A stretch of DNA of 64,000 nt, from the NCBI GenBank assembly GCA_900315675.1, contig OMZY01000001.1:372001-436000 (forward strand), in the 5' to 3' direction. Both the position numbers and the translations under genes were made by a program. Positions 44,193 to 53,535 of this stretch are shown piece after piece. The notes under the pieces are model-generated. The model did no database searches, had not been told where the DNA came from, and saw only the letters and a list, made by a program, of their open reading frames with translations. Position 1 is the stretch's first letter; the number at the start of each line of letters is the position of its first letter. The DNA comes from an uncultured Eubacteriales bacterium (lineage in GTDB: Bacteria > Bacillota > Clostridia > Christensenellales > Aristaeellaceae).

Positions 44193-46070
44193 ATGCTGGA
44201 GAAAATACATTCCCCGCGGGATCTGGATGGAATGAGCTATGAACAGCTGGACCGGCTTGCGGGTGAGATCAGGAAAACACTGATCTCTACTGTTTCATCC
44301 AATGGTGGTCATCTTGCATCCAATCTGGGTGCGGTTGAACTGACACTTGCGCTGCATCGTGTTTTCCGTATGCCCACGGATAAGATTATTTTTGACGTAG
44401 GGCATCAAAGTTATGTACATAAAATCATCACAGGACGTTATGAACAATTCCCGACGCTTCGATCATACGGCGGATTGTCAGGATTCCCGAAAAGAAGCGA
44501 AAGTATCTATGACTGTTTTGAAACCGGACATGCCAGCACTGCTATTTCAGCAGCGTTAGGTATGGCAAGAGCCAGAGATTATCAGAATGAAGATTATGAT
44601 GTTATTGCTGTAGTCGGTGACGGAGCCCTGACCGGAGGCATGTGTTATGAAGCACTGAACGATGCGGGCAACAGTAAAACAAAAATGATCGTAATCCTGA
44701 ATGACAATGAAATGAGTATCGCACCCAATGTTGGGGCTTTATCACAATACCTTACACGGCTGAGAATCAGTGCCGGCTGGCAGAGCGCCAAACAGCATGT
44801 ACGGCATCTGAACCAGATTCCGCTGATTGGCAGACCGCTTTACAAAGTTATTCACGGAACCAAGAAAATGGTTCGTTCACTGATTGTCAAGGATAACGAA
44901 ACCGGCTTCTTTGAAGCGCTCGGATTCAATTATTACGGACCGATTAACGGTCATGACATCGAAGAAATGGAAAAAGCGTTCCGTCAGGCCAGAAAAGGAA
45001 AAGGGCCTTGCGTCATACAAGTCCTGACCAAAAAAGGTTATGGCTATGACAAGGCTGAAGAACGCCCGGAAGCATTTCACGGCACACCTCCGTTCTATGT
45101 AGAAACCGGATACAGAATTGATAAGCCTGCTTCACCATCCTGGGGGCATATAATGGCCGATACCCTTGCTGAAATGTCTGTCAAAGACAACCGTATTGTT
45201 GCCATAACAGCCGCTATGAAGCTTGGTACAGGACTGGATCATTTTGCTGAACGTTTTCCGGACCGGCTCATTGATGTCGGTATTGCGGAAGAACATGCGG
45301 CGACTATGGCTGCCGGGCTTGCAGCAGGTGGCATGCGGCCGTATGTTGCCGTTTATGCAAGCTTTTTCCAGCGCTGCTACGATCAGATGATTCATGATGT
45401 ATGTATGCAAAATCTGCCGGTTGTTTTCCTGCTTGACAGGAGCGGCATTGGAGGAGAAGACGGTCAGACACATCACGGCTTATTTGATTTTTCAATGGCA
45501 TTACCGATTCCCGGTATGACCATCCTGGCACCTTCATCCTCCGGGGAATTGATCAGCATGCTTCAATGGACTCTTGAACAGGAGGGCCCCTGTCTGATCC
45601 GCTATCCCAAATCTGTCAAACCTTTCAGCCAGTCTGCTCCGTGCAGCCCGTTTACCGCTGGAAAATGGCAGGAGCTGAAGAAAGGCAGCGATGTGATCCT
45701 TCTGGCAGTCGGATCAATGGTTCCGAGGGCGCTTGATACCGCAGAAATACTTGAGCAGAAAGGAATAAGCACAGAGGTTTTGAACTGTTCCTCTGTGAAA
45801 CCTGTGGATGAAAAGTACCTGGCGTCGATACCGGATACAGCACAGGTATACACCCTGGAAGAGCACATGCTGACAGGCGGATTCGGTGAATACGTCAGCA
45901 GGTATTGTGCCGACCGGGGATATGTTATTCCGACCGGATGCTTTGCAGTAAAAGGATGTTATATTCCACACGGCGATCATGAAAGACTGATGCAGGAAGC
46001 CGGACTGAATGCCGAATCACTTGCGAAAGATATCATCCGCAGAAGGAAAGGAGATATATCCTGTGAGTGA
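44193..46070 (+). CDS. dxs: 1-deoxy-D-xylulose-5-phosphate synthase
   Basis: It condenses pyruvate and glyceraldehyde-3-phosphate as the first step of the MEP isoprenoid pathway. The 625 residues match. Motifs are FDVGHQSYVHK with its histidine near residue 72, the ThDP motif GDGALTGGMCYEALNDAG, and GIAEEHAATMAAGLA with the catalytic glutamate. DRSGIGGEDGQTHHG is a Dxs signature that separates it from transketolase. AAGGGGA lies about 13 bases before the start. The end overlaps tlyA by 8 bases. Its pathway supplies DMAPP for MiaA; the ispF fragment at the window's edge is a later step. Confidence 0.95.
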   Translation: MLEKIHSPRDLDGMSYEQLDRLAGEIRKTLISTVSSNGGHLASNLGAVELTLALHRVFRMPTDKIIFDVGHQSYVHKIITGRYEQFPTLRSYGGLSGFPKRSESIYDCFETGHASTAISAALGMARARDYQNEDYDVIAVVGDGALTGGMCYEALNDAGNSKTKMIVILNDNEMSIAPNVGALSQYLTRLRISAGWQSAKQHVRHLNQIPLIGRPLYKVIHGTKKMVRSLIVKDNETGFFEALGFNYYGPINGHDIEEMEKAFRQARKGKGPCVIQVLTKKGYGYDKAEERPEAFHGTPPFYVETGYRIDKPASPSWGHIMADTLAEMSVKDNRIVAITAAMKLGTGLDHFAERFPDRLIDVGIAEEHAATMAAGLAAGGMRPYVAVYASFFQRCYDQMIHDVCMQNLPVVFLLDRSGIGGEDGQTHHGLFDFSMALPIPGMTILAPSSSGELISMLQWTLEQEGPCLIRYPKSVKPFSQSAPCSPFTAGKWQELKKGSDVILLAVGSMVPRALDTAEILEQKGISTEVLNCSSVKPVDEKYLASIPDTAQVYTLEEHMLTGGFGEYVSRYCADRGYVIPTGCFAVKGCYIPHGDHERLMQEAGLNAESLAKDIIRRRKGDISCE

Positions 46071-46878
46071 TAAAATCAGGGCAGATATTGCTCTTGTTCA
46101 GCAGAAATTGTGTGAAAGCAGGGAGCGGGCACAGGCTGCCATCATGGAAGGCCGTGTTTTCCTCGGAGACAGGAGAATCAATAAGCCGTCCGAGAGTATC
46201 GGCATCCAGGACACGCTCATACTGAAAACATCACAGACTGAATATGTCAGCAGGGGAGCACTGAAACTGGAAAAAGCAGTGAATGTATTCAGTGCGGACC
46301 TGCAGGATCGTGTCATTATGGATATCGGATCGAGCACAGGGGGCTTTACTGATGTCTGCCTTCATATGGGAGCAAGAAAAGTGTATTCCATCGACGTCGG
46401 ATACGGACAGCTGGACTGGAAACTGAGGAATGATCCGCGTGTAGTTGTCATGGAAAGAACGAATGCACGTTACCTTGAAAAAGACATGTTTCCGGAGACG
46501 CCTGAAATTACCGTGATGGACGTCAGTTTTATTTCAATACGTCTGATTCTTCCCGCTGCAGCCGGAATAATGGGTGATGACGGTGTATTTTATACACTGA
46601 TCAAGCCACAGTTTGAAGCAGGAAGAGAAAAGGTAGGGAAAAACGGTGTCGTCCGGGATCCGGATGTACATCAGGAAGTGATTCAGAATATCGTTTCGTT
46701 TACAAATCAGATGGGATGGTATACGGTGAATCTGGATTATTCACCGATAACCGGACCCAAAGGGAATATTGAGTTTCTAGCTGAAATCAGGAAGAACGGT
46801 GCTGAAGAAAGAAATATATCTCCGGAAAAAATACAGGCCGTGGTCAAAGAAGCACATACGCGCATGGCCCGGTTATAA
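46063..46878 (+). CDS. tlyA: TlyA family 2'-O-ribose rRNA methyltransferase
   Basis: The 271 residues have an N-terminal S4 RNA-binding domain (about 1-62) and an FtsJ-like SAM domain with DIGSSTGGFTDVCL near residue 87 and a PEITVMDVSFIS strand. TlyA methylates cytidines of 16S and 23S rRNA in mycobacteria; in other bacteria substrate details are less sure. GTG at 46063 is the start: AAGGAG lies about 10 bases upstream, and the frame from there begins with the conserved S4 region. It overlaps dxs by 8 bases, and its 3' end overlaps the convergent RluA-type gene by 6 bases. Confidence 0.9.
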   Translation: MSDKIRADIALVQQKLCESRERAQAAIMEGRVFLGDRRINKPSESIGIQDTLILKTSQTEYVSRGALKLEKAVNVFSADLQDRVIMDIGSSTGGFTDVCLHMGARKVYSIDVGYGQLDWKLRNDPRVVVMERTNARYLEKDMFPETPEITVMDVSFISIRLILPAAAGIMGDDGVFYTLIKPQFEAGREKVGKNGVVRDPDVHQEVIQNIVSFTNQMGWYTVNLDYSPITGPKGNIEFLAEIRKNGAEERNISPEKIQAVVKEAHTRMARL

Positions 46879-47523
46879 GTGAACCGGCGCAAAAACAGAC
46901 CAGGGGAATACGGGATCTGGCTCTGAGACAGCAGTGACCTGTGTGCCGCTGATCCACGGATGGCTGAAGCTAATGCCTGAAGCCCAAAGAGCGGGAGTAT
47001 CCGCCTTGATTCGGCTGCCGTATTTGCGATCACCTATCAGAGGATAGCCACGGGAGGCAAACTGCACGCGGATCTGATGCGTTCGCCCGGTATGAAGGGA
47101 TATGCGCAAAAGGGATAAAGGCTGTCCGTCCCGGATGAATGATTTCAAAAAGGTCCAGTTGCATATCGCTTCCTTTACGCCTTTCCTTTCATGACTGACG
47201 ACATAGGATTTATTCTTTTTTTTGTCATGATACAAAAGATCCCTGAAAGTCCCCTGCACGGAATCGGGCATTCCTGAAACAACCGCCAGATACTCTTTTT
47301 GTATCCTGTCCTGTAAAAACAGTTTCTGAAGTCCTGCACAGGCTTTGGCGGAAAGAGCCAGCACACAGACACCACCGGTGCCCCTGTCCAGACGATGAAC
47401 AGGATAAAGTTTTCTGTTCAGCTGTACGGAAAGCATATCAGGAAGGCCGGGGGATTCGGAGATTATCCCTACAGGTTTGACACAAATCAGGAAATAATCA
47501 TCAATATACTGAACAGCTATCAT
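46873..47523 (-). CDS. RluA-type pseudouridine synthase
   Basis: This 216-residue pseudouridine synthase has the family motif HRLDRGTGG with the catalytic aspartate near residue 46, HTGRTHQIRVQFASRGYPLIGD near the middle and no S4 domain. It is a compact form, closer to RluA/RluC relatives acting on rRNA or tRNA; the modified base cannot be named. It lies on the opposite strand between tlyA and nadK, which in other Bacillota are neighbours. Its 3' end overlaps tlyA. The ribosome binding site is weak (AAAGGA about 15 bases upstream). Confidence 0.88.
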   Translation of the reverse strand: MIAVQYIDDYFLICVKPVGIISESPGLPDMLSVQLNRKLYPVHRLDRGTGGVCVLALSAKACAGLQKLFLQDRIQKEYLAVVSGMPDSVQGTFRDLLYHDKKKNKSYVVSHERKGVKEAICNWTFLKSFIRDGQPLSLLRISLHTGRTHQIRVQFASRGYPLIGDRKYGSRIKADTPALWASGISFSHPWISGTQVTAVSEPDPVFPWSVFAPVHL

Positions 47524-47549
47524 TCGCAGGATCCAATCCTTTCAAAAAT

Positions 47550-47561
47550 GTATATATACAG
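47550..47561. repeat. first copy of the 12-mer GTATATATACAG
   Basis: An identical 12-base word occurs again at 47602-47613, 52 bases away, or about five helical turns. The inner GTATATATAC is a perfect palindrome. This copy lies upstream of the minus-strand RluA-type gene. Confidence 0.5.
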
Positions 47562-47597
47562 CATTATGCGGGGAAAATACAAAAAAACATCGGTCTC

Positions 47598-47626
47598 TTG
47601 AGTATATATACAGGTTGTGATACTAT
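47598..47626 (+). promoter_or_regulatory. sigma-A promoter of the nadK-argR-recN operon
   Basis: TTGAGT at 47598-47603 and TACTAT at 47621-47626 are 17 bases apart. Transcription would begin near 47633, leaving a leader of about 25 bases before nadK. The second GTATATATACAG copy lies mostly in the spacer. Confidence 0.62.
47602..47613. repeat. second copy of the 12-mer GTATATATACAG
   Basis: This copy overlaps the last bases of the -35 box and the spacer of the nadK promoter, a site where a bound regulator could block RNA polymerase. With the first copy it forms a candidate two-site operator for the divergent genes. Confidence 0.5.
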
Positions 47627-47657
47627 TTTGTCAAATCCTGCAGGAGGGAAGAGACAT

Positions 47658-48470
47658 ATGCTGAAAGCAGCCGGACTGATTTTGAATGAAGAGAACCTGA
47701 ATGCGGTAAAATGCGCTGAAAAAGCGTCTGTTATTCTCAGAAGACATCAGATTCTGACATTTAATCCTCAGACGGAAGACTGCACGGAAAAACCTGATCT
47801 GATCATAACATTCGGGGGAGACGGGACGCTTCTGATCGGAGCCAGATATGCCATGAAATACGATATACCACTTCTTGGCATCAATCTGGGGACAGTCGGT
47901 TTTCTCACAGAAGAAGATCCTGAACATCTGGAGGAAGCGATTACAGCAATTATAGAAAACCGATATCATGTTGAGAAAAGAAGTCTGCTTCATGTTACAA
48001 ACACCAATACGGGGGATTCTTTCTACGCATTGAATGACGCGGTCATTACCCGTGGCGGATATGCAAGACTCATTCGTGTGGACGCAACAGTGGATAAAAA
48101 GGAATACGGCACATTTACTGCAGACGGAATTATCGTAGCAACACCAACCGGTTCTACAGGATATTCTCTTTCTGCCGGCGGTCCGATTGTTGAACCAGGA
48201 ATGAACTGCATGATCATCACACCTGTCTGTCCGCACAGTATGCAGCATTGTCCGTGTATTGTTTCGGAAAAATCGGATATTTGCCTCCTGCTAAAACCGG
48301 AACGGGAACAGACGGCTGAACTGCAGATAGACGGACAAAACATGGGAAGCCTCAGTACAGGTGATGAAATACATGTTACCGGTACAGAACGGAAAATCAG
48401 TCTGATCAGACTTCATCCTTATGATTTTTTCGGGCTCGTACGCAGAAAACTCAGTGAATGGGGTTTATAA
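47658..48470 (+). CDS. nadK: NAD kinase
   Basis: It phosphorylates NAD+ to NADP+. The 270 residues match the bacterial NadK size. The GGDGT motif is in FGGDGTLL near residue 53, followed by the NDAVITRG and TADGIIVATPTGSTGYSLSAGG stretches that bind the substrate. ATG at 47658 is chosen because of the strong GGAGGGA site 9 bases upstream and the start of conserved sequence; the frame opens earlier at 47598 inside the promoter. argR and recN follow closely, an order common in Bacillota. Confidence 0.94.
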   Translation: MLKAAGLILNEENLNAVKCAEKASVILRRHQILTFNPQTEDCTEKPDLIITFGGDGTLLIGARYAMKYDIPLLGINLGTVGFLTEEDPEHLEEAITAIIENRYHVEKRSLLHVTNTNTGDSFYALNDAVITRGGYARLIRVDATVDKKEYGTFTADGIIVATPTGSTGYSLSAGGPIVEPGMNCMIITPVCPHSMQHCPCIVSEKSDICLLLKPEREQTAELQIDGQNMGSLSTGDEIHVTGTERKISLIRLHPYDFFGLVRRKLSEWGL

Positions 48471-48493
48471 TATACAGACAGGAGAGATAAAGA

Positions 48494-48949
48494 ATGAAAT
48501 CCAGCCGACAGGATGAAATACTTCGCATCATCAGAGAAAAAGACGTGGAGACCCAGGAAGAACTAGCGGAAGAACTCAGAAAAAACGGATACAAAGTCAC
48601 ACAGGCCACTGTTTCCCGGGATATCAGGGAACTGAGGCTGCTCAAAGTGGCGGCAAACGGCGGCGGATTCAAATATGCACGGCCTGAAAGACATGAAACA
48701 GCTGTGAGTGACAGACTGACCAGAATTCTCAACGATTCTCTTGTAAATGTGGATTTTTCAGGCAATATGATCGTTGTAAAGACATTGAGCGGTTCGGCAA
48801 ATGTGGCGGCAGAAGCGCTTGACAATCTCGGATGGGAAGAAATCCTTGGAACGATCGCTGGTGACAATACCATTTTTATCGTGGCTAAAAATGAGACGGA
48901 TACAATAGAGATTACAAACAGAATCCGTAAACTGACTGATCACAGATGA
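48494..48949 (+). CDS. argR: arginine repressor ArgR/AhrC
   Basis: ArgR is a hexameric transcription regulator that senses arginine. The 151 residues include an N-terminal winged helix-turn-helix (TQEELAEELRKNGYKVTQATVSRDI in part, about residues 19-43), and a C-terminal oligomerisation and arginine-binding domain with GTIAGDNTIFIV. In Bacillota it often lies between nadK or tlyA and recN, as here. AGGAGAG precedes the start by about 8 bases. No arginine biosynthetic genes are in the window. Confidence 0.94.
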   Translation: MKSSRQDEILRIIREKDVETQEELAEELRKNGYKVTQATVSRDIRELRLLKVAANGGGFKYARPERHETAVSDRLTRILNDSLVNVDFSGNMIVVKTLSGSANVAAEALDNLGWEEILGTIAGDNTIFIVAKNETDTIEITNRIRKLTDHR

Positions 48950-48962
48950 ACGGGAGCTGTAT

Positions 48963-50687
48963 ATGCTAGAGTCATTAACGATCCATCAGATTGCACTGAT
49001 TGATGATGTCACAATCCATTTTCATCAGGGTATGCATGCTCTGACAGGCGAAACAGGCGCGGGAAAAAGCATTGTTGTAGACGCGGTCACCCTGGTGCTT
49101 GGCGGAAGAGCCGACAGGGACCTTATCCGCACGGGTTGCGATAAAGCTTCTGTTGAAGCCGAGTTTTCCGTAAGCAATAACGAGAAAGTCCATTCGTTTA
49201 TGGAACAGGAAAGCATCGAATATGACGGAAGTCATATTGTCATCTATCGTGAAATATCCATAAGCGGAAGAAATATATGCAGGGTCTGCGGAGTAATGAT
49301 TCCAGTCGCAAGGCTCAGAGATCTGGCAGAATGGCTTCTTGACCTGCACGGACAGAACGATCACAGATTTCTGTCTGATCCCGAGATGCAGCTGGCATTT
49401 CTGGATCAGACAGGAGCGGAAAATCACAGCCTGCTGATGAACAGGGTCAGAGAAGACTGTGAATCATTTATCAATAATCACAGAGCTTATGCACGGCTGG
49501 TCAAAAAGAATGAAAACAGAGAATCGCAGATGAAATCGCTTGAACGCGATCTTGAAGAATTACGCAGCGCAGATATCCGGGTGAATGAAGCTGAACAGCT
49601 TCTGGAGGAACGCAAAGAAAAGGAAACGGCATTCAGCAAATCAGAAGCGCTTGATACAATACGGGCACATCTGTCCGGGAATGAAGAGGGCTATGCAGCA
49701 CTGACAGAGGTCAAAGCGGCTTCAGATTTACTGAAATCTATTTCACAAAAGCACACAGACTTCAAGGATATCAGTCAGAGATGCGAGTCCCTTTATTTTG
49801 AGCTGGAGGACATAGCCTATCAGGTCAATCAGTTGGCAGACAAATTTGAAATCAATCCGGAAGAACTGGACAGGATTGATCACAGACTTGATCTGATTCA
49901 CCGTATGGAAAGAAAATATCAGACAACAGCGGACGAATTGCCGCAACTCACCTCCAGACTGGAAGAGGAGTACAGTACACTTGTAAATCTTGAAGCTGAA
50001 GTCAGCAGAATGTCTGTCGAGCACAAAAAAACACTGGGAAGATACAGAAATACGGCAAGAGAATTGACGGAATCGCGAAAAAAACTATCCGAAACGTTTG
50101 AAAAAAAGATGATGAAGGAACTGAGTGATCTTGGGATGGGAAACACTCTTTTCCGCGTCGAATTCAAACCGAATGAAACCGGCAGACCGCTTATGCCTAC
50201 GCAGCAGGGAGATGACAGGATTGAATTTATGATCAGCCCCAATCCCGGTGAACCATTAAAACCCCTGGCAAAAATAGCCTCAGGCGGTGAACTGAGCAGA
50301 ATGATGCTTGCTATCAAGACACTGGAGACATCACATTCCGGTGTGGAATCCATGGTTTTTGACGAAATAGATACGGGTATCAGCGGACGTATGGCACAGG
50401 TGGTTGCTGAAAAAATGCTTTCCATTTCCCGTGAAAGACAGGTAATCTGCGTTACGCATCTACCTCAGATTGCTGCAGCGGCAGATTATCATTATCTTGT
50501 TCAGAAAACGACAGACGGCAGCAGGACACAAACATCTGTAATGGAGCTTGGACATCGTGAAAGAGTTGCTGAAGTCGGAAGAATGATCAGCGGGGCGGAC
50601 GGAATTACCGATGAATCCAATGCTTATGCGGAAAAACTGATCGATGCGGCTGAAGACAAAAAAAAGCAAAACGGAATAATCTCATAA
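48963..50687 (+). CDS. recN: DNA repair protein RecN
   Basis: RecN is an SMC-like ATPase that acts in double-strand break repair. The 574 residues have Walker A GETGAGKS near residue 30, long coiled-coil arms in the middle (about 160-380, rich in Glu, Lys and Arg), and the C-terminal ASGGELSRMMLAIK signature followed by Walker B VFDEIDTGISG. Length is normal for the family. It starts 13 bases after argR, with GGGAGC nearby. The operon ends here without an obvious hairpin. Confidence 0.95.
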   Translation: MLESLTIHQIALIDDVTIHFHQGMHALTGETGAGKSIVVDAVTLVLGGRADRDLIRTGCDKASVEAEFSVSNNEKVHSFMEQESIEYDGSHIVIYREISISGRNICRVCGVMIPVARLRDLAEWLLDLHGQNDHRFLSDPEMQLAFLDQTGAENHSLLMNRVREDCESFINNHRAYARLVKKNENRESQMKSLERDLEELRSADIRVNEAEQLLEERKEKETAFSKSEALDTIRAHLSGNEEGYAALTEVKAASDLLKSISQKHTDFKDISQRCESLYFELEDIAYQVNQLADKFEINPEELDRIDHRLDLIHRMERKYQTTADELPQLTSRLEEEYSTLVNLEAEVSRMSVEHKKTLGRYRNTARELTESRKKLSETFEKKMMKELSDLGMGNTLFRVEFKPNETGRPLMPTQQGDDRIEFMISPNPGEPLKPLAKIASGGELSRMMLAIKTLETSHSGVESMVFDEIDTGISGRMAQVVAEKMLSISRERQVICVTHLPQIAAAADYHYLVQKTTDGSRTQTSVMELGHRERVAEVGRMISGADGITDESNAYAEKLIDAAEDKKKQNGIIS

Positions 50688-50733
50688 GAGCTGTTTTTCA
50701 GTGATGTCATCTGTCTGATATAAAAGAAAATAC

Positions 50734-50762
50734 TTGCATTGTATCTATCCTGCACTTATAAT
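50734..50762 (+). promoter_or_regulatory. sigma-A promoter of ppdK
   Basis: TTGCAT at 50734-50739 and TATAAT at 50757-50762 are 17 bases apart. Transcription would start near 50769, leaving a leader of about 66 bases in which AACGGC (50779-50784) can pair with GCCGTT (50800-50805) as a small hairpin. Regulation by this hairpin is only possible, not shown. Confidence 0.78.
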
Positions 50763-50834
50763 AAATTGATGGATAAGTAACGGCTTTCAAAGAACATATG
50801 CCGTTCCGTGAATATGATCGGGGAGGAATTTTGA

Positions 50835-53477
50835 ATGTCCAAAAAGTATCTGTACCTCTTCACTGAAGGCGATGCCACCATGCGTGAACTGCTTGGCGGT
50901 AAAGGCGCTAATCTTGCTGAGATGACCAAAGTCGGTCTGCCTGTTCCGCAGGGATTTACCATTTCAACAGAAGCCTGCACCCAGTATTACGAAGACGGCC
51001 GTCAGATCAACGATGAAATTCAGGCACAGATCATGGAATATATTTCCAAAATGGAGGAAATCAACGGAAAGAAATTCGGAGATCTGAAGAATCCGCTGCT
51101 TGTTTCCGTCCGTTCAGGCGCCCGGGCTTCCATGCCCGGAATGATGGACACAATTCTGAATCTCGGATTAAATGATGAAGTGGTTGAAGCCATGATTGCC
51201 GGCAACAGCGATCCCAAGTTTGCCCGGTTTGTTTATGACAGCTACCGTCGCTTTATCCAGATGTACTCCGATGTCGTCATGGAAGTCGGGAAGAAGTATT
51301 TCGAACAGCTGATTGATGAAATGAAGGCCAAGAAAGGCGTTACCTACGACGTTGAGCTGACTGCTGAAGACCTGAAAGAACTGGCCGGACAGTTTAAAGC
51401 TGAATACAAATCCAAGATCGGGGACGATTTCCCGGCAGATCCCAAGGAACAGCTGATGGGCGCTGTGAAAGCGGTATTCCGGTCCTGGGATAATCCCCGT
51501 GCCAACGTTTATCGCAGAGACAATGATATTCCGTACAGCTGGGGCACTGCTGTAAACGTCATGCCTATGGTTTTCGGCAATCTGAATGATAATTCCGGTA
51601 CGGGCGTTGCTTTTACCCGTGATCCCGCAACGGGCGAGAATAAACTGATGGGTGAATTCCTTGTGAACGCACAGGGTGAAGACGTTGTTGCCGGTGTCCG
51701 TACTCCTATGCCGATTTCACAGATGAAAGATCAGTTCCCTGAAGCATATGCGGAATTTGAAAAAGTCTGCAATCTGCTTGAAAAGCATTATCGTGATATG
51801 CAGGACATGGAGTTTACCATTGAAAACGGAAAACTGTATATGCTGCAGTGCCGTAACGGAAAGCGTACAGCACAGGCGGCCCTGAAAATAGCCTGTGATC
51901 TTGTAGATGAAGGTATGCGTACCGAGGAAGAAGCTGTATCAATGATTGACCCGCGCAATCTTGACACACTGCTTCATCCGCAGTTTGACGCTGCTGCCCT
52001 GAAAAAAGCCGAACCTATCGGTAAAGGACTGGGTGCTTCTCCCGGTGCTGCCTGCGGTAAAATTGTTTTCACCGCTGAAGACGCGGAAGAATGGGCAAAC
52101 AGAGGTGAAAAAGTAGTACTTGTCCGGCTGGAAACTTCACCTGAAGACATCACAGGCATGAAGAGCGCGCAGGGTATTCTGACTGTGCGCGGCGGCATGA
52201 CAAGCCATGCGGCTGTTGTTGCCCGCGGCATGGGTAAATGCTGTGTTTCCGGATGCGGTGATATTGCCATGGATGAAGAAAACAAAAAGTTTGTTCTTTC
52301 CGGCAAGACGTTCAAAGAAGGAGATTTTATTTCCATTGACGGCACTACTGGACGGATTTATGACGGCCTGATTCCCACTGTTGATGCCAAGATTGCCGGT
52401 GAATTCGGCAGAATTATGGCATGGGCTGATAAATATCGCAAGCTGAGTGTCAGAACAAATGCCGACACGCCCGAAGACGCCAGAAAGGCCAGGGAACTGG
52501 GAGCCGAAGGTATCGGGCTGTGCCGTACAGAGCATATGTTCTTTGAGCCGGAACGCATTGCGGCATTCCGTGAAATGATCTGCTCCGATACTGTTGAAGA
52601 ACGTGAAGCTGCTTTGAATAAAATCCTTCCTTATCAGCAGAGTGACTTTGAAAAACTGTACGAAGCGCTTGAGGGATATCCTGTCTGCATTCGTTTCCTG
52701 GATCCGCCGCTCCATGAGTTTGTGCCCACCAGTGATGATGAAATCCGTCTGCTCGCTGAAGCGCAGGGTAAGAGTATTGAAACAATCAAAAACATCATTG
52801 CGTCCCTGCATGAATTCAACCCCATGATGGGACATCGCGGCTGCCGTCTTGCGGTAACCTATCCTGAAATTGCCAAAATGCAGACCAGGGCGGTTATCCG
52901 GGCTGCGATTAAGATCCAGAAAGCACATCCTGACTGGAATATTCGTCCCGAGATTATGATTCCTCTGGTATGTGAAGTCAAAGAACTGAAATACGTGAAA
53001 AAGGTTGTTGTTGAGACCGCGGATGAGGAAATTGCAAGTGCCGGTGCTGTGCTTGAATACGAGGTCGGTACCATGATTGAAATTCCGAGAGCTGCGCTGA
53101 CCGCGGATGAAATCGCGGCTGAAGCTGATTTCTTCTGCTTCGGTACAAATGACCTGACACAGATGACGTTCGGTTTCAGCCGTGATGATGCAGGTAAATT
53201 CCTGGGTGCATATTATGATACAAAGATCTTCGAGAATGATCCTTTTGCCAAGCTGGATCAGAACGGAGTCGGCAAACTGATGAAGATGGCCATTGATCTT
53301 GGCAGACCCGTCAATCCGAAACTGCATGTCGGTATCTGCGGTGAACACGGCGGAGACCCGAGCTCCGTTGAATTCTGCCACAAGATCGGTCTTGATTATG
53401 TAAGCTGTTCTCCTTTCCGTGTACCGATTGCCCGTCTGGCAGCGGCACAGGCAGCAATCAGCAATTCGGCCAAATAA
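50835..53477 (+). CDS. ppdK: pyruvate, phosphate dikinase
   Basis: It interconverts pyruvate, ATP and phosphate with phosphoenolpyruvate, AMP and pyrophosphate; in anaerobic Clostridia it serves glycolysis or gluconeogenesis with PPi. The 880 residues match. The N-terminal ATP-grasp domain has GGKGANLAEM, the central swivelling domain carries the catalytic histidine in GGMTSHAAVVARGMGK, and the C-terminal PEP domain has the cysteine-containing motif CGEHGG. ATG at 50835 follows GGGAGG. It is a single-gene unit with its own promoter and a bidirectional terminator. Confidence 0.96.
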   Translation: MSKKYLYLFTEGDATMRELLGGKGANLAEMTKVGLPVPQGFTISTEACTQYYEDGRQINDEIQAQIMEYISKMEEINGKKFGDLKNPLLVSVRSGARASMPGMMDTILNLGLNDEVVEAMIAGNSDPKFARFVYDSYRRFIQMYSDVVMEVGKKYFEQLIDEMKAKKGVTYDVELTAEDLKELAGQFKAEYKSKIGDDFPADPKEQLMGAVKAVFRSWDNPRANVYRRDNDIPYSWGTAVNVMPMVFGNLNDNSGTGVAFTRDPATGENKLMGEFLVNAQGEDVVAGVRTPMPISQMKDQFPEAYAEFEKVCNLLEKHYRDMQDMEFTIENGKLYMLQCRNGKRTAQAALKIACDLVDEGMRTEEEAVSMIDPRNLDTLLHPQFDAAALKKAEPIGKGLGASPGAACGKIVFTAEDAEEWANRGEKVVLVRLETSPEDITGMKSAQGILTVRGGMTSHAAVVARGMGKCCVSGCGDIAMDEENKKFVLSGKTFKEGDFISIDGTTGRIYDGLIPTVDAKIAGEFGRIMAWADKYRKLSVRTNADTPEDARKARELGAEGIGLCRTEHMFFEPERIAAFREMICSDTVEEREAALNKILPYQQSDFEKLYEALEGYPVCIRFLDPPLHEFVPTSDDEIRLLAEAQGKSIETIKNIIASLHEFNPMMGHRGCRLAVTYPEIAKMQTRAVIRAAIKIQKAHPDWNIRPEIMIPLVCEVKELKYVKKVVVETADEEIASAGAVLEYEVGTMIEIPRAALTADEIAAEADFFCFGTNDLTQMTFGFSRDDAGKFLGAYYDTKIFENDPFAKLDQNGVGKLMKMAIDLGRPVNPKLHVGICGEHGGDPSSVEFCHKIGLDYVSCSPFRVPIARLAAAQAAISNSAK

Positions 53478-53497
53478 GGAAGACAAACAGGAGTTAA

Positions 53498-53535
53498 AAA
53501 AGCACGGCACAGATGATCATCTGTGCCGTGCTTTT
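53498..53535. terminator. bidirectional intrinsic terminator between ppdK and recX
   Basis: A perfect inverted repeat centred between 53516 and 53517 has arms of 17 bases or more (AAAAGCACGGCACAGATG and its complement), flanked by A and T runs on both sides. It should stop both ppdK and the convergent recX. Confidence 0.92.

Noticed and set aside
47548-47601. 17-codon ORF between rluA-type gene and nadK
   Set aside because: No ribosome binding site and it overlaps the nadK promoter.
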